A stretch of DNA of 64,000 nt from Sphagnum compactum (taxonomy: Eukaryota; Bryophyta; Sphagnopsida; Sphagnales), in the NCBI GenBank assembly GCA_965153455.1, contig OZ234497.1, positions 12,152,001 to 12,216,000 on the forward strand, written 5' to 3'. Numbering within the stretch: position 1 is the first letter of the stretch; each line of letters begins with the position of its first letter. Both the position numbers and the translations under genes were made by a program. The notes under the pieces are model-generated. The model worked only from the letters and a program-made list of their open reading frames with translations, had not been told where the DNA came from and made no database searches. Shown here piece by piece: positions 51,007-62,700 of the stretch.

Positions 51007-51482
51007 GTCTCTTAACTCGTTCGCACGTTCGTAGTGTCGTCGAATAAGAAGGAAAGCGTCTGTTGCAGAGAGTGTGAAGGATTCTTCGTCTGCCCTCCTC
51101 TTTGCTGCTGCTCCTGTTGCAGCTCTGCTTCGTCTTCGTCTGTGGCTTTTGCTTTGGGCGTTTTTTTTTTTTTTTTTTTTGGTATTTTGCTTCCGAGCCC
51201 TGGATCCTTGTGCGTGTTACGAGATTCAGGAAGCTGAACAGCTTGATGCTCTTTGTGCAATTGTTTTGGGCCCCCCCCTGCCCTTCTTGTTCCTAATTTT
51301 CAGCGTTTATTTTTCTTGTTTTTCTTTTTGTCTTTTGTGTGTTTGTTTCTCTTCCGTGGCGGAGTGCGCAAGGGCGTAGGAGAGGAAGAAGAAGAAGAAA
51401 GGGGGAGGCGGCGATATGGTGATGAGAACGTGGTGGTCTTCAAGATGAGCTTTTGTTCTCACGGCTTTCCAAGACGAGTTCC
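51000..51482 (+). promoter_or_regulatory. Probable DCL leader exon in a CpG-rich zone
   Basis: From about 51,000 to 52,520 CG dinucleotides are common, unlike the flanks. Within it, 51,000-51,482 ends in a good donor (GTTCCAG|GTATTG) and lies downstream of G-rich and poly-T tracts. It is the best candidate for a transcribed non-coding first exon of the Dicer-like gene. A short upstream frame beginning at ATG 51,445 (MSFCSHGFPRRVP) could also be coding and spliced on. The start site is not determined. Confidence 0.4.
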
Positions 51483-53695
51483 AGGTATTGTTTCTCTTGG
51501 CAGGAAACAGAAAAAAGCTTTTTTTCCCCCCCCGCTGAGAAAGTCTCTAATGTTTATTGATTTCTTTGTTTTTGCGTTTCTCGCTTTTCTCTTCTTCTGG
51601 GCAGTGAGTTGTAGAACGCAATGACTTTATTATTTTATTTTATTTCCGTCCTTCTGGTTTGTGCTTTCTGCTGGATTGTGGATTTGCGTGATCTATAGAG
51701 AAGTTCGCGGATTTTCACTTGTCGAGGATCAACTGCGTCGCAAATTCGTGAGACAATTCGCACATTCAGGGAGACTGATGCGAGTGTTTTGTTCATGTTT
51801 TTGACGAGATGATAACGATTTCGCAAGTCAATTTTGGCAATTGGTCCTCGAATCAGGCCGCAGTATTAGTCAGACTGTGCAGCAGCTCATGAGTTTCACG
51901 TCAGTTGCGTTATTTCCGAAGTTTTTTGGATCGTATATCCGGGTGTCTTTTGTCTGTCGGAGAGAGAGAAGAGTTTTTTTCCCGGAAGAATACGAAAGCC
52001 TCGCAGTGCACGTCCTAGAACAAGTGCTTGCAACGGAAGCGATAATACTCTTCTGTTCCAGAAATTGAGAGCATCCCGGGCTTCGGCTTCTATACGTTGT
52101 TCATTGCTCGCTTCCTCTAGGCCGTGGTCTGTCTGCTGTGTAGAGTTCAGACGGTTTGCTACATTGCGATCTATTGTATGTCATCATGCGTACGCGGAGC
52201 TCCTGAGACGTTGCGAATCAGTCCGGAGGGAGAAATTCTCGCTCTCAAGACTCTTTTTTATCCTACTTTCTCTCACATTTCTTACCTCTGGCGATGACGG
52301 TTCGGTCCACAATTCAGAGACTTTTCTATAGGTTCTCGAAGAGAGAGAGAGAGAGATGGACATACAAGACGAACACGGTTCTTGAACTGGCAAACAGAGG
52401 GAAATTCAGACAACTGCCTAATTCTTGTAACATTCCTGTCAGTGAGTACTGTAGTATCAGGCTTCTTCCTGTTTTCTTGTCCACACTTTACACGCTTGTG
52501 TGGGCGGGCGTCTGAACAGCGGATGTGTACCTGGATTATATGCTTGTTGCTTAGATAGAGTACAATTTTGCACAGCCATTTTCTCTTTTTTCAGTTTGTG
52601 AGAGCGGAACTGTTAGCTGCATTGCTGGTTGTGCTGGAATGAAGCTACGATGTCATTGTGCCATCTGATGCACAGGTGTTTTCAAAACAGACTTGCTATT
52701 GATACTTTTGTCTCGGAAGTGTATAGTCTCCTAATAGTCTCTCAGCATTGGAGCTGCTGTGAAAAGGTCGAGAAATGTCTGTGCTCCAGTTAGTTTCCTC
52801 TAGATATCCTTTTGCTCCTACTGAATGCAGCTACTGATCTTGCACACAATGCAGTTTCTCAGACTGTGTTGGTCCAATGCAAAATGACTTCTTTTGCTTC
52901 TGTGACTGTCTTCTGAAGTGTCTTGGAAGAGAAAGATTGAGCACAGATCCACACAAGAAAGAACCCCTTACTATATGCGGTAATCTGAACTTACTAATGT
53001 GGTGCTTTCAAGTATCTATGGGTTTTGTGCTCCTGATGGAAATCTTTTTGGTTCTCTCAGATCAGGCCAGCAAAAAATCATGGTGGTTTCAAGATGTGTA
53101 TTCTATCTTCTCTTCCTGGAGTTACTTTGGCAAAGCCTATGCTGAACCTTGTGGCTGACCTATTCAACAAGGTGCTCTACCACCTTTTTTGGCTTTCCAT
53201 AGTCCCTGCACCTTACCACGGATGGAGTCTTGTGGGGAGTCTAGCAAAGTTGTTGGGTGCTCCTCTTTCCAAGAATTCAAATGTGCTGAGATAATTACAA
53301 TGTCCAAGTCTATACTATGGGGCTGTTGAACTGTTGCAATCTTCTTGCAATTTTCCAAGATTTCTGATTTGGTGTTTATTGCTTGAGAGCAGGGCAATAC
53401 TGGCTATTTTCCCTCTTGCCTTGCAGATTTATTACTGTATGGGATCTCTTAAATCAGTGTTCCCTTAATTGGAATCAAAATGGGCCTGCAGTTGAGAAGG
53501 CACATTGATGTATGCTTCTTGTGTTAATGTCAAAGCTGTCTGTGCTTGTGATAAAAGTTTGCATCACAAAACAATGATAAGAAAGATATGAATGGTGGTG
53601 GATTTGATATTTTCAACCTTTTAAAGAAAAGTTTGCTTGTTTCAAGTCTGCATACCCAAGTCTTGTTACTGATGGTGGTAAAAATATCTCTGCAG
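51483..53695 (+). other. Likely leader intron of DCL
   Basis: No convincing coding pattern. The first kilobase is CpG-rich, with scattered pyrimidine tracts; the rest has the T-rich composition of the gene's other introns. A (GA)n tract lies near 52,342-52,356. Confidence 0.3.
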
Positions 53696-53741
53696 GCAGG
53701 ATCTTTGTGATAATTCTTTCCAGCCAAGTTGCTCAAAATCC
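53696..53741 (+). promoter_or_regulatory. 5' UTR part of the DCL start-codon exon
   Basis: A CTGCAG acceptor at 53,690-53,695 opens an exon whose first ATG is at 53,742. The 46 bases before it contain no ATG. A non-coding first exon far upstream (about 51.0-51.5 kb) would therefore be spliced to it across an intron of about 2.2 kb, common for plant genes with leader introns. Confidence 0.4.
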
Positions 53742-56700
53742 ATGGGCTCATCAACTTCAAGATTTGCTTCTGAGTCGCTCGAATTGAGCTCCAATACTGA
53801 GGAGCTTCGAGGTCAGCTTCACACACAGAATTATCTCCACAATATACTACTTGAGTCCTTATTCCAGCCCAAATGTTGTCTCTTGCTCCTGGTTTTGTCC
53901 CACCCACCACCTGTATCTAGGCCTCTCTATGCCTATGGCTAAAATGCTTGCATGTACAGGGGCAAACTGAAATGAGTTCAATCTTACCTTGAATGAGGAT
54001 TCTATCAACTTTTTGAGTTAGCTATGTGACTTGAGTGTTAGACAATATCATCACAGAATTTTCCATCTGCTTCTAAAATGTGATGGAAAGTCAGGAAATA
54101 GATTTTTGATTCATTATTTCTCCTAGTTTTTATGCAGATTATTATCTACATATCAATCTGTCAAGGAGCTGATGAACTCATAGTGGAGGAATTGCAGCTA
54201 GTCACTGACAATTATGATGAAGTTGGTGGTCTGATACTTTCTGAGTGAACCTCTCACAAGGTTATGACTGCACTCATTCTTGTTGAGTTTGTTTTGATTT
54301 GGTCAGAACTGGCACATTTTTTTGTTTGGTTTCCTCACATGTTTTTTTGGGAGTTTTTCTCTGCATTCACATGGATGTCTGTTTCTCCTGTTTTGACTCC
54401 ATATACATTTGAGTCAACATCAGGGCAAGCCCAGTATGTTAGTGGGGATTGCTGGACACCTTCTTCAGAACTTCTGAAGTGCATTATCTGTCCTTGTCTC
54501 TTATTGTATTATTTGCCAGATCACACTTTCATGTCATTTGCCAGCAGTTCTGAATACTTGTTCCTGTTAGCAATAAGCTGGTAATGTCAATCTCAGTTCA
54601 TGACTGTTCTCTGATACAGTCATGTTCCCAAAGGTATGTATGACTTTGCTTTGTTCTGGACAGCAGATTTGAGGAGTGAAGCATTCCCAAGTAAGACAAA
54701 TAAGCGCAAAAGGCCAAGTGATGAACCAGAGTGGTCAGATGTTGACTTTGAGGATATGGATGATCCTCTACTGATTACAAAAGTGAAATTGAGGCCAAAC
54801 AAAGTGAAGAAGCCAGAGCATGTGCAACGGATAAGGGCCATTAAAACAAAGAACAAGCAAACTGTTGAAAAAGAGGATAAGGAGTCCAATGTGGTGAACC
54901 CTGAAGCCAAGGCTCGAAGGTATGTTGAACTGACCTTTATCTTTACACAAGAATCCTGTGTCTTTCATTTTACCCGTGGTCCTGATGCACCAATGTAAAT
55001 GGTCCTGAAGTCGGTGCTCCCTGTACAGATGTTTCTGTCATTCTATATGCATGAAAGACAAAGAGGAAAGAGACCCAGAGGAAGGAAAAATGTCATCATT
55101 AATGTTCTGTTGACCTCATGGAACCAATGGATGAACTTTTGTAAGATCCACTTGCTGGACAGTCAAATGGCAGTAGGCCACAGGTCACTTCTGACACTGT
55201 TGCAAAGTTCTGCAGCTGAATATGAGTTGTCCTGAAACAGACTGGTTTCTGCCTCTAAACTCAGAAATTTCCATGGTTTGATTCCCCTTTTCTGTCCATT
55301 ACCAGGTCTGTAACTCTAGAACCTTTTGAATCCTGCATTGCTGATCCATTTACGTGGCATCTGAACATAGGTACCAACTTGAGGTCTTGGAAAAGGCTTT
55401 GAAGGAAAATATAATTCTATATCTGGAAACAGGGGGTGGGAAGACACTTATAGCAGTGTTGCTCATGAAATCTCTTGCTCACAATCTTCGATTGAAGGGA
55501 GATAAGCGCATTGCTGTCTTCCTTGTGCCCACTGTTATTCTTGTTCACCAGGTGAGACTTTTCACCACAGTGTTTGTAGAGAAACCTTTGCAGTGGTGTG
55601 ATGTCTGCTCTGATTTAATTTGATTAAAAGCATTGGTGCTGAATTAGTTGCATGATAATGATCCTGACAGCAAGCAGATGTGATTGGCATCCACACTGAT
55701 TTGAAAGTTGGCCGCTATTGGGGCAACAAAGGTGTTGACACGTGGAGCATCAATGAATGGCAGAAAGAGATTGATTCTAATGAGGTTGTCAACTCTTTCC
55801 AAGCATGAGTTGTTGGCCTCTCTACAAGCATTGAATGATTGGAGCTTCAAAGACTCATGGTGGAAGCTGAATGAACTCACAGCTATAGTCCATAATTGTA
55901 TGTGAATTGGTTCTTCAACAGGCTACCCTAAAATAGGATTCAGAGTCAATGGCAAGTGAAGTCTCATGAGTCAAGTGATGTACTATTAAGGCTACTAGTG
56001 CCTCATTATCTTGAATATTGAATTGTGTTATTGGACTTTGAGCAGGTGCTGGTGATGACAGCCCAAATATTTCTGGATGGTTTGGCTCATGGCTTTTTCA
56101 AGCTGAATATGGTTGAAATTCTTATCCTTGACGAATGTCATCATGCAAAGAAAAACCATGCCTATGCCAGAATCATGATGGTGAGCTGTTGCTTGTCTCA
56201 TGCATGAGTACAAGTTGGCTTTCAGTTTTGATTTCTTTACATTGGTTCAGCTAAAATTGAGAAGCATTTGGTTTGAATCCTAAGCTCATGACCACCCAGT
56301 TATGTTATTCCCTTGCCCATTCTAGAAGCAGTTTGATAAAATGGTTGAGTTCTCAATGTCAGGCCTTGGGAATTGTAGCAAGTACCTGGTCAGTAAGCCT
56401 GGACCTCTTTGCATGAGCAGGCAGTGTTTGCATTCATCTGAGCTGCACTGGTGTTTGTGGTTACACTTTCTCCTGGTCTAACTGGATCCTCATGAGTATC
56501 ATGTACTGCTCTTCTTTTCCTTGTCTTGGATGCCATTGAGAGTGCTGATGAGCAAGAGAAGTTGCATGACACTGGTCATCTGCTTTTGGGATGTAAGGAC
56601 TTCTACAGCAAGTTGGAATCAAGGCGTCCACGCGTATTTGGCATGACAGCATCTCCAGTTACACGGAGAGGTGAGAGTTTCATTCATTTTTTATCTCTGG

Positions 56701-59700
56701 CTTGCACATTTTCCTACTTGAAGTCTCTGCAAGAAGGTAGTTGAGCACATTATATTGACTACATTCTCCATGATACCGGTGGAAGAATCTTGTAAACTGC
56801 TAGTCTAGGCAAATCTCAACAACATTGACAACAGAGCAGCAGATAATTTTCAATACTGTTTAGACAAGATATAATCTTGTTGCTCTTCATAGGAACAGTA
56901 GAGGATCTTCAAGAACCCTTTGGATGCACTCTCATGGCTATCTGTTATTGTCCCTTGTTCCAGGGGTGCGTTCCAGTGTGGACTGTGGATATCAGCTATC
57001 AACCTTGGAGATTACACTTCATTCTAAGGTGTGATAATCTTGATCCTCCAACTGTCTGGCATTTGGAGGTATGATTTAGACTTTCAGATGACACAGGTAG
57101 AATGTAGAATCCCCTCCTGCATGAGCATTGGACTTGGTAAGGTGATTATCATCTGCACTGCTTAAAGGCTGTACTAGCCTGTATTCAGAAGCTGAACACA
57201 AAGCATAATGGTCAGATAAACAGTTGTCAATGTGTGGACTACAGGTTTATACCTTAAAAGATAGAGAAGAGGTTGAGACCCATGTACCCACGGCAATGAC
57301 CAGAGAAAAGTACTACAATCAGCCTGACATTGACTCTATGAAGGATTACAGGTCACAGTTGGAGGCCCTTTTGGAAAAGGTATGTTTTGATTTAAGTGGT
57401 GCTATTTTGAGCAAAGTTCCAAGTCTACTATGGCTTTTGTTAATTAATTCTGTTTTTGATGGTCTGACTTTCTCTTTTCTGTAGGGTCGTGTTTCCTCTT
57501 TTTCATGGTTGTTGATTATTGGTAGTTTTTTTGTCAGATCTGAAATATCCATTAGCTTATTATAGGATCCATCTCCAAAAAATTTCAGGTTGCCTGAAAT
57601 TCAAAGTATTGAGATATTCTCAGTTCTTTCAAAGATACTTCTTTTTTTTTTTGTTTTGATACCCACATTGGTAAGGTACACTGTGAAGGAACATGAGGCT
57701 CAGTTGTTGCTGCAATCAGATAGATTTCAAAACTGCTTGAACATGTGGACCAATGAGAGAACAAATACTGCTGGTGCAGCTCATACACATAGGTTCTTCT
57801 TCGCTTGGTAGTGCTATTCTTGCTGTCTCTTTATTTATGATTGTCATGATGTAGTGGCTTCTCTTGTAACTTCTTGGATTTAGCAATAAGCCGGAGTCCT
57901 CAAGGTATTTCCTGTGATGTCTTTGAGAAACATTCTCAACCAGGGTGTGCAGGTATTGAAATGAATATGTATGCCTTATATGACTGTTCCAATTTTCTCT
58001 ATTAGGGTGATGGGACCTATCATTCCAATTCCCCTATTATCACACACCAATTTCCCTATTGCCACACATTTTGTTCCCTATCCCTGTCCACATGAAAACT
58101 GTGCTGTTGGACACTGGTATTTTCAATCTAGGTTCTTGAAAATGAAATGAAATGGTAATCTCGGGTATAAGGTCTGCATATGGTGTGTGGTAGGTTTTTT
58201 TCTGTGCAATCAGGCTTGTAATCATGTGGTAAATGGAAAATGGTGAACTCAAATTATATTGATTAGTTGTAGGCCACAGATTTTCACATTCTTTGCACAT
58301 TCTGAAATTGGTTTCCTGGTCAACATAGGATAGGTGTTATATATCAAATTTCAGCAAGAAATATATTTGTACTAGAGGAATATTTAAAAACATGTGTTTG
58401 ATTGTGCATTAATAGGTCCAGCTACTCTATTGCTCAGTTCGGTGTAATCAATGGTCGGTTTTACATGTTCTTGAGGCTTTGTAGTTCTAAAGTTCTTTTG
58501 TTTCACAGATGGTCAGACTTATTGGCCGTCTGAAGAATGAGCGCCACCCTCTAAAGATTCTCTTAAAGAGGCCTAGAGGTTTACTCAATAATGAGAAACA
58601 ACTGTACTGGAATTTCAGCATTTTGTGTCCTTCAAATGATTTTTGTATTTAGTCCTGCAAGTGGGGTGCTTTTCTGAGTCCACTTAATCCTTGTTTCTCT
58701 TCTCCATTTGGTCAATCATATCCTACTCTTTCTTCCTATTGCCTGTCCTTTGTTTATACTTCAAAATTATTTGTCCCTCTGTGTTTGCTCCATGTTTTCC
58801 CTTTTGTGGTGTCGCATGTTAGCCTGTATCATGGCTGAGTCTTTCTGCTGCTTCCAGACTTGCAACAGAAACTCAGTACTTGGGCTAGTGGTTAACCTGG
58901 CTTAACACCAAAGGGAGGTGATGAAGTCAGTGGGAATGTAGTGGGAATTTTGTGACAGACAAGTGGCTATCATATATATTACTGTTGATAGTCCCTGAAC
59001 AAGTGCTGGCTAGTTTTGTTGTGCTTTGTTTAAGATCTTCCCTTCTGTGTTTTTCTTTGACTCAAATGGAAAACAATTTTGCCTTGTCCTAAGTATGGAG
59101 ATTTCTCATGAAAGTTATCTAAGAGACTTGTTTCACTTCTAATTGGATGTTCTCTTCATTTTCTGTCTCCGTCCTTCTCACAATTCTACTTGTTGTGAGA
59201 TTGGATGCATTATCACTGCCTTCCCATAAACTGTTCACTGATGCTGGTTTTGTTGGGAACATGCTGAATGCTGTGCCTCTGTGAGAGAATATATCAGTTA
59301 ATTTAGTTTAGACAGGTCATTTCTTTACGGTGTTCTAAGTTCTAGCATCTATGGCTTACATGTGTGCATTAGCAAAATGATCTCACAATTACTTCAATTG
59401 GTTTGGTTCAATTGTTTCATCCTTCAGTTTTACATTTCTGTTCACCGTTTCACACATCAGTCCACTTCAGGGTAAGGGAATCACTCAGAATCATTTCATT
59501 CTGTGTACTCTGGAGATCTGGTGCAGTATCAAGATCCTAAGATGCTACCAATGGGTGATATCGATGATGGATTCAAAGACAAGGAAGAGCTTGTGAAGAC
59601 ATTTTGTAAGAAAATTGCCAAGCTTCACCGGGACTTGCATTATTGTTTGGAGCAGCTGGGTTTCTGGTGTACCTACAAGGTATCATGCATCTAACTAGAT

Positions 59701-62700
59701 TATGTAACATATAAAAATTTCACGTAGGTGCTGCATGACCAAAGCTCAATTATCTCTACAAATAATCAAAAGTCCTCCCCTATTGACACCTTTGCAAACT
59801 CCACATTCTCACTCCTTGTGCAAGGCATTATGATAACAGAATGTAATGAACTTCTTAGGTCTACGATGTAATAAACTTCTTTTTGCTGTGTACATTTGAA
59901 TTCTGTACCTCTGTGGAGGTGAGAATGTCTCAAATTGTGGGTTTGCTTTTTCAACCAGGCTGCAGAACACTGGATGAAAGTTGATGTGGTAGACAACAAT
60001 AACACAGAAACATTTGTGAACATTGCCAATGTTCTGAAGACCAGGAAGGATGCGTTTCTTAAAGAGGCAATGGAGATATTTCAACCAGCTATACCAGATG
60101 GTGTGTTTGTTTACCCTCATACTTGAAGTCCTGTGGACATTCCTAAGCCAGTCTAAGCATTAAGCAGCTCTTACTTTTGGGAGGTGTTCCACTTCCCATG
60201 TGTGACATTATTGTCTAGGTCATTGCTTTTGCTGCGTGTTGATTGTTGATTCTATTGATTAGCTTTCAATCTGTCTTCGGCAGATAAGGTCACATTTCAT
60301 GGATGTTTGCATAGATTCCTAATAACCTAACAGCCATGTTGTTGTATTCTCAGGGTGGGCAGAATCCTGTAACACAGAATCTCAATTAGCAGAAGCTGTA
60401 AAAGCAGGTCTGATAACTCCCAAGGTTGAGCTATTGGTAAATGTTCTCTTGGAATACAGGTGCATTTCTACGGCTTTTTCTTCCTACAGTAAACTGAGTG
60501 TTTCTCAATTATTATTTCCTGTCAACTAGCTCCTGATTAATCTTTGTTGTGTATGGATGGTGTCTTGCCTTCTGGTAACTGAACTACTCTCACTATTGAA
60601 AACTGAAGGATGGTTGTCCTCAGTTTTTAACAGTGAGATTGGTTCTGTCACAACAAGTTAAGGCACATTCTATACATCAATGTGACTTCAGAGATATAAA
60701 ACTTCATGTCAGAACCAGTGATTTCTTTTTGTTTGTATGTCTCTAGAGTGCTAAATGACATCATGACACTGTCTTCCCATTGCTTCTGGAAATGCACTCA
60801 CTTTGCAACTTATGTCTTTAGTCTGCTCATCAAGTGTCATTGGTACAGTGCCCACACTTCCAAATCTCAGTCTTTGCATAGAGATCTCATTATTGCCGAC
60901 TTTGTTTCCTCTTAAATCAATGAGATAGATCCCTCTTCTACTATGAACCTCCTTATGAAACTCTATTATGAACCTTCTTGGAGTGTCTTCCTCCAAGAAG
61001 ATTTTGCTCTCCTCCCCTGGTAGCTTTTAAGGTCAAGATAATTTAAATTTTAGAGATACTGCAGAGAGCTTGATCATCTTGGAAGTTCAGAAGAACTCTT
61101 GTTGCAATTTCCAAATTCTTTTTCACTCCTCATTTTGGTCATGTAATTTCAGCCAAACTAATTTAATTGATCCCTCTTTCTAGAGTGTAGACTAAAGACA
61201 TTTAGAAGATCTTTTCTGACTTAGTTTGTCTCTTCGAGAAGCTATTTTGGTAGAGGTTTTAACAAATTTTCCAGTAAAGTAAGAAGAGGATCTAGGGATG
61301 CATAAGATCTTGAGTGTATGGAAAATTCAAAAACTTGTCGAATTGAAGATCCAATCGTTGCCCTTTAAGCCATGGCATTATTTCCTGTCTGTTTCTCTTG
61401 CATCAACTAAGAACACTTCAACAATTTAAGCATTAAGTCCAATTGGTCTGAATCTGAATTTTTTGAGTTTTCATAGTTTTTCAATGCTTCTAATGAGCTT
61501 AAAGAAAATTCCAGCCCTCATCTTCCTTCGCTTTATTTGGCATGGAAAGTTTATAGAACTCATTGAAGTGTAGATTTTAAAGTGCAACTAGTTCTAATTC
61601 ACTCTCAGAAGTTTCTAAGTGGTGAAGGCTCCTTCTAAAAACTATCTTGCAGGTGGTGAATGTCCTGTGGGTTGCCAAGTTGCAAGAAGCTGATGTCCCA
61701 GGCCTCAAAAGACTCCTCCAGAGTAGTAAATGTCATGACGATTTTGAATTGTCGAAGAACTGACAAATGTTCTCCCATATGTTTGCAGTTCATTGATTTC
61801 CCAACTCTTTTATACCAATATCAACCTTTTGCATTTGAAAGCTAGAATGAATTTTCTAGAGAATAAACCTTTTATAGGATGTGTTCATTCTTTCGGTTTT
61901 TTTATTGGTTCACAGGTTAGCCCCTAACTTGAAGTATGTTTGGTTGAAGAATAAGGACAAGACAAGGTCTGTGGAGTTCTCTGCAGCTTCAAGCTTGCAA
62001 ATGCTGCAGTTTTATATTCTTGGCTAGATTTTCTGCTAGATAAGTTGTTCCTCACTTTTGGTTAACAAAGAGATCTGTTTGGTGTTTCCTGCCTTGGAAA
62101 GCTTCAAAATCAGGCTTTTTAATCCTGAGTGGAGAGTTTTCATGAACCCACTTCATCCTCTGAGAATCTTGCTCTTACTGTTCTCCATCTCTTTCTCTCT
62201 TCTCTTCCCCCTTTCTGGGTTGGGTTTTCCTTTCCCTTTCCTTTCTCTTTTTCCTTATCCTAATTCTTTCCTGTTCCTCTGGTTTTCTGGTTGTGTTCTT
62301 TTGAGCTAGCCAGATCATTGCTGAGTTTTCCCTGCTATTTGGTCTTGTGACTGAAATTCAGTACATTGGTTGATGTTTGACATCAACCTCCACCCATTCA
62401 TTGATGGGAGAGCTGATGAAGTCAGTGGGGAGGTTATGACAGTGGTCAATACCACACTTTTTGCTGTTGAATGTCCCTGATCATGTTTATGACCATTGTT
62501 TTCATTTAAATTGACAGTTGCTGAACATGCATGTGAGCACTGTTATCATTCAAACTTCTCAGTTTTGTTTTTGGTCCTTTTTTAGTGTTTTAAAGTTGGG
62601 TTTCCTCTTTGTCATTCTTGCTGATAGATCACTGTTATGTTCTTAGATTCTGAAATATTTATAACCTTATTATTGGATCATCTCTCAATGCTGTTCTATG

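Noticed and set aside
51253-51624. 123-residue plus-strand frame in the DCL leader
   Set aside because: Starts in pyrimidine-rich sequence and reads through a good donor at 51,483. The confirmed coding chain starts at 53,742, so this is probably leader or intron.
54636-54666. ATG at 54,636 as the DCL start
   Set aside because: In frame with the next exon, but the exon ending at 53,811 joins exactly in phase at 54,667 and supplies a better ATG. It remains a fallback.
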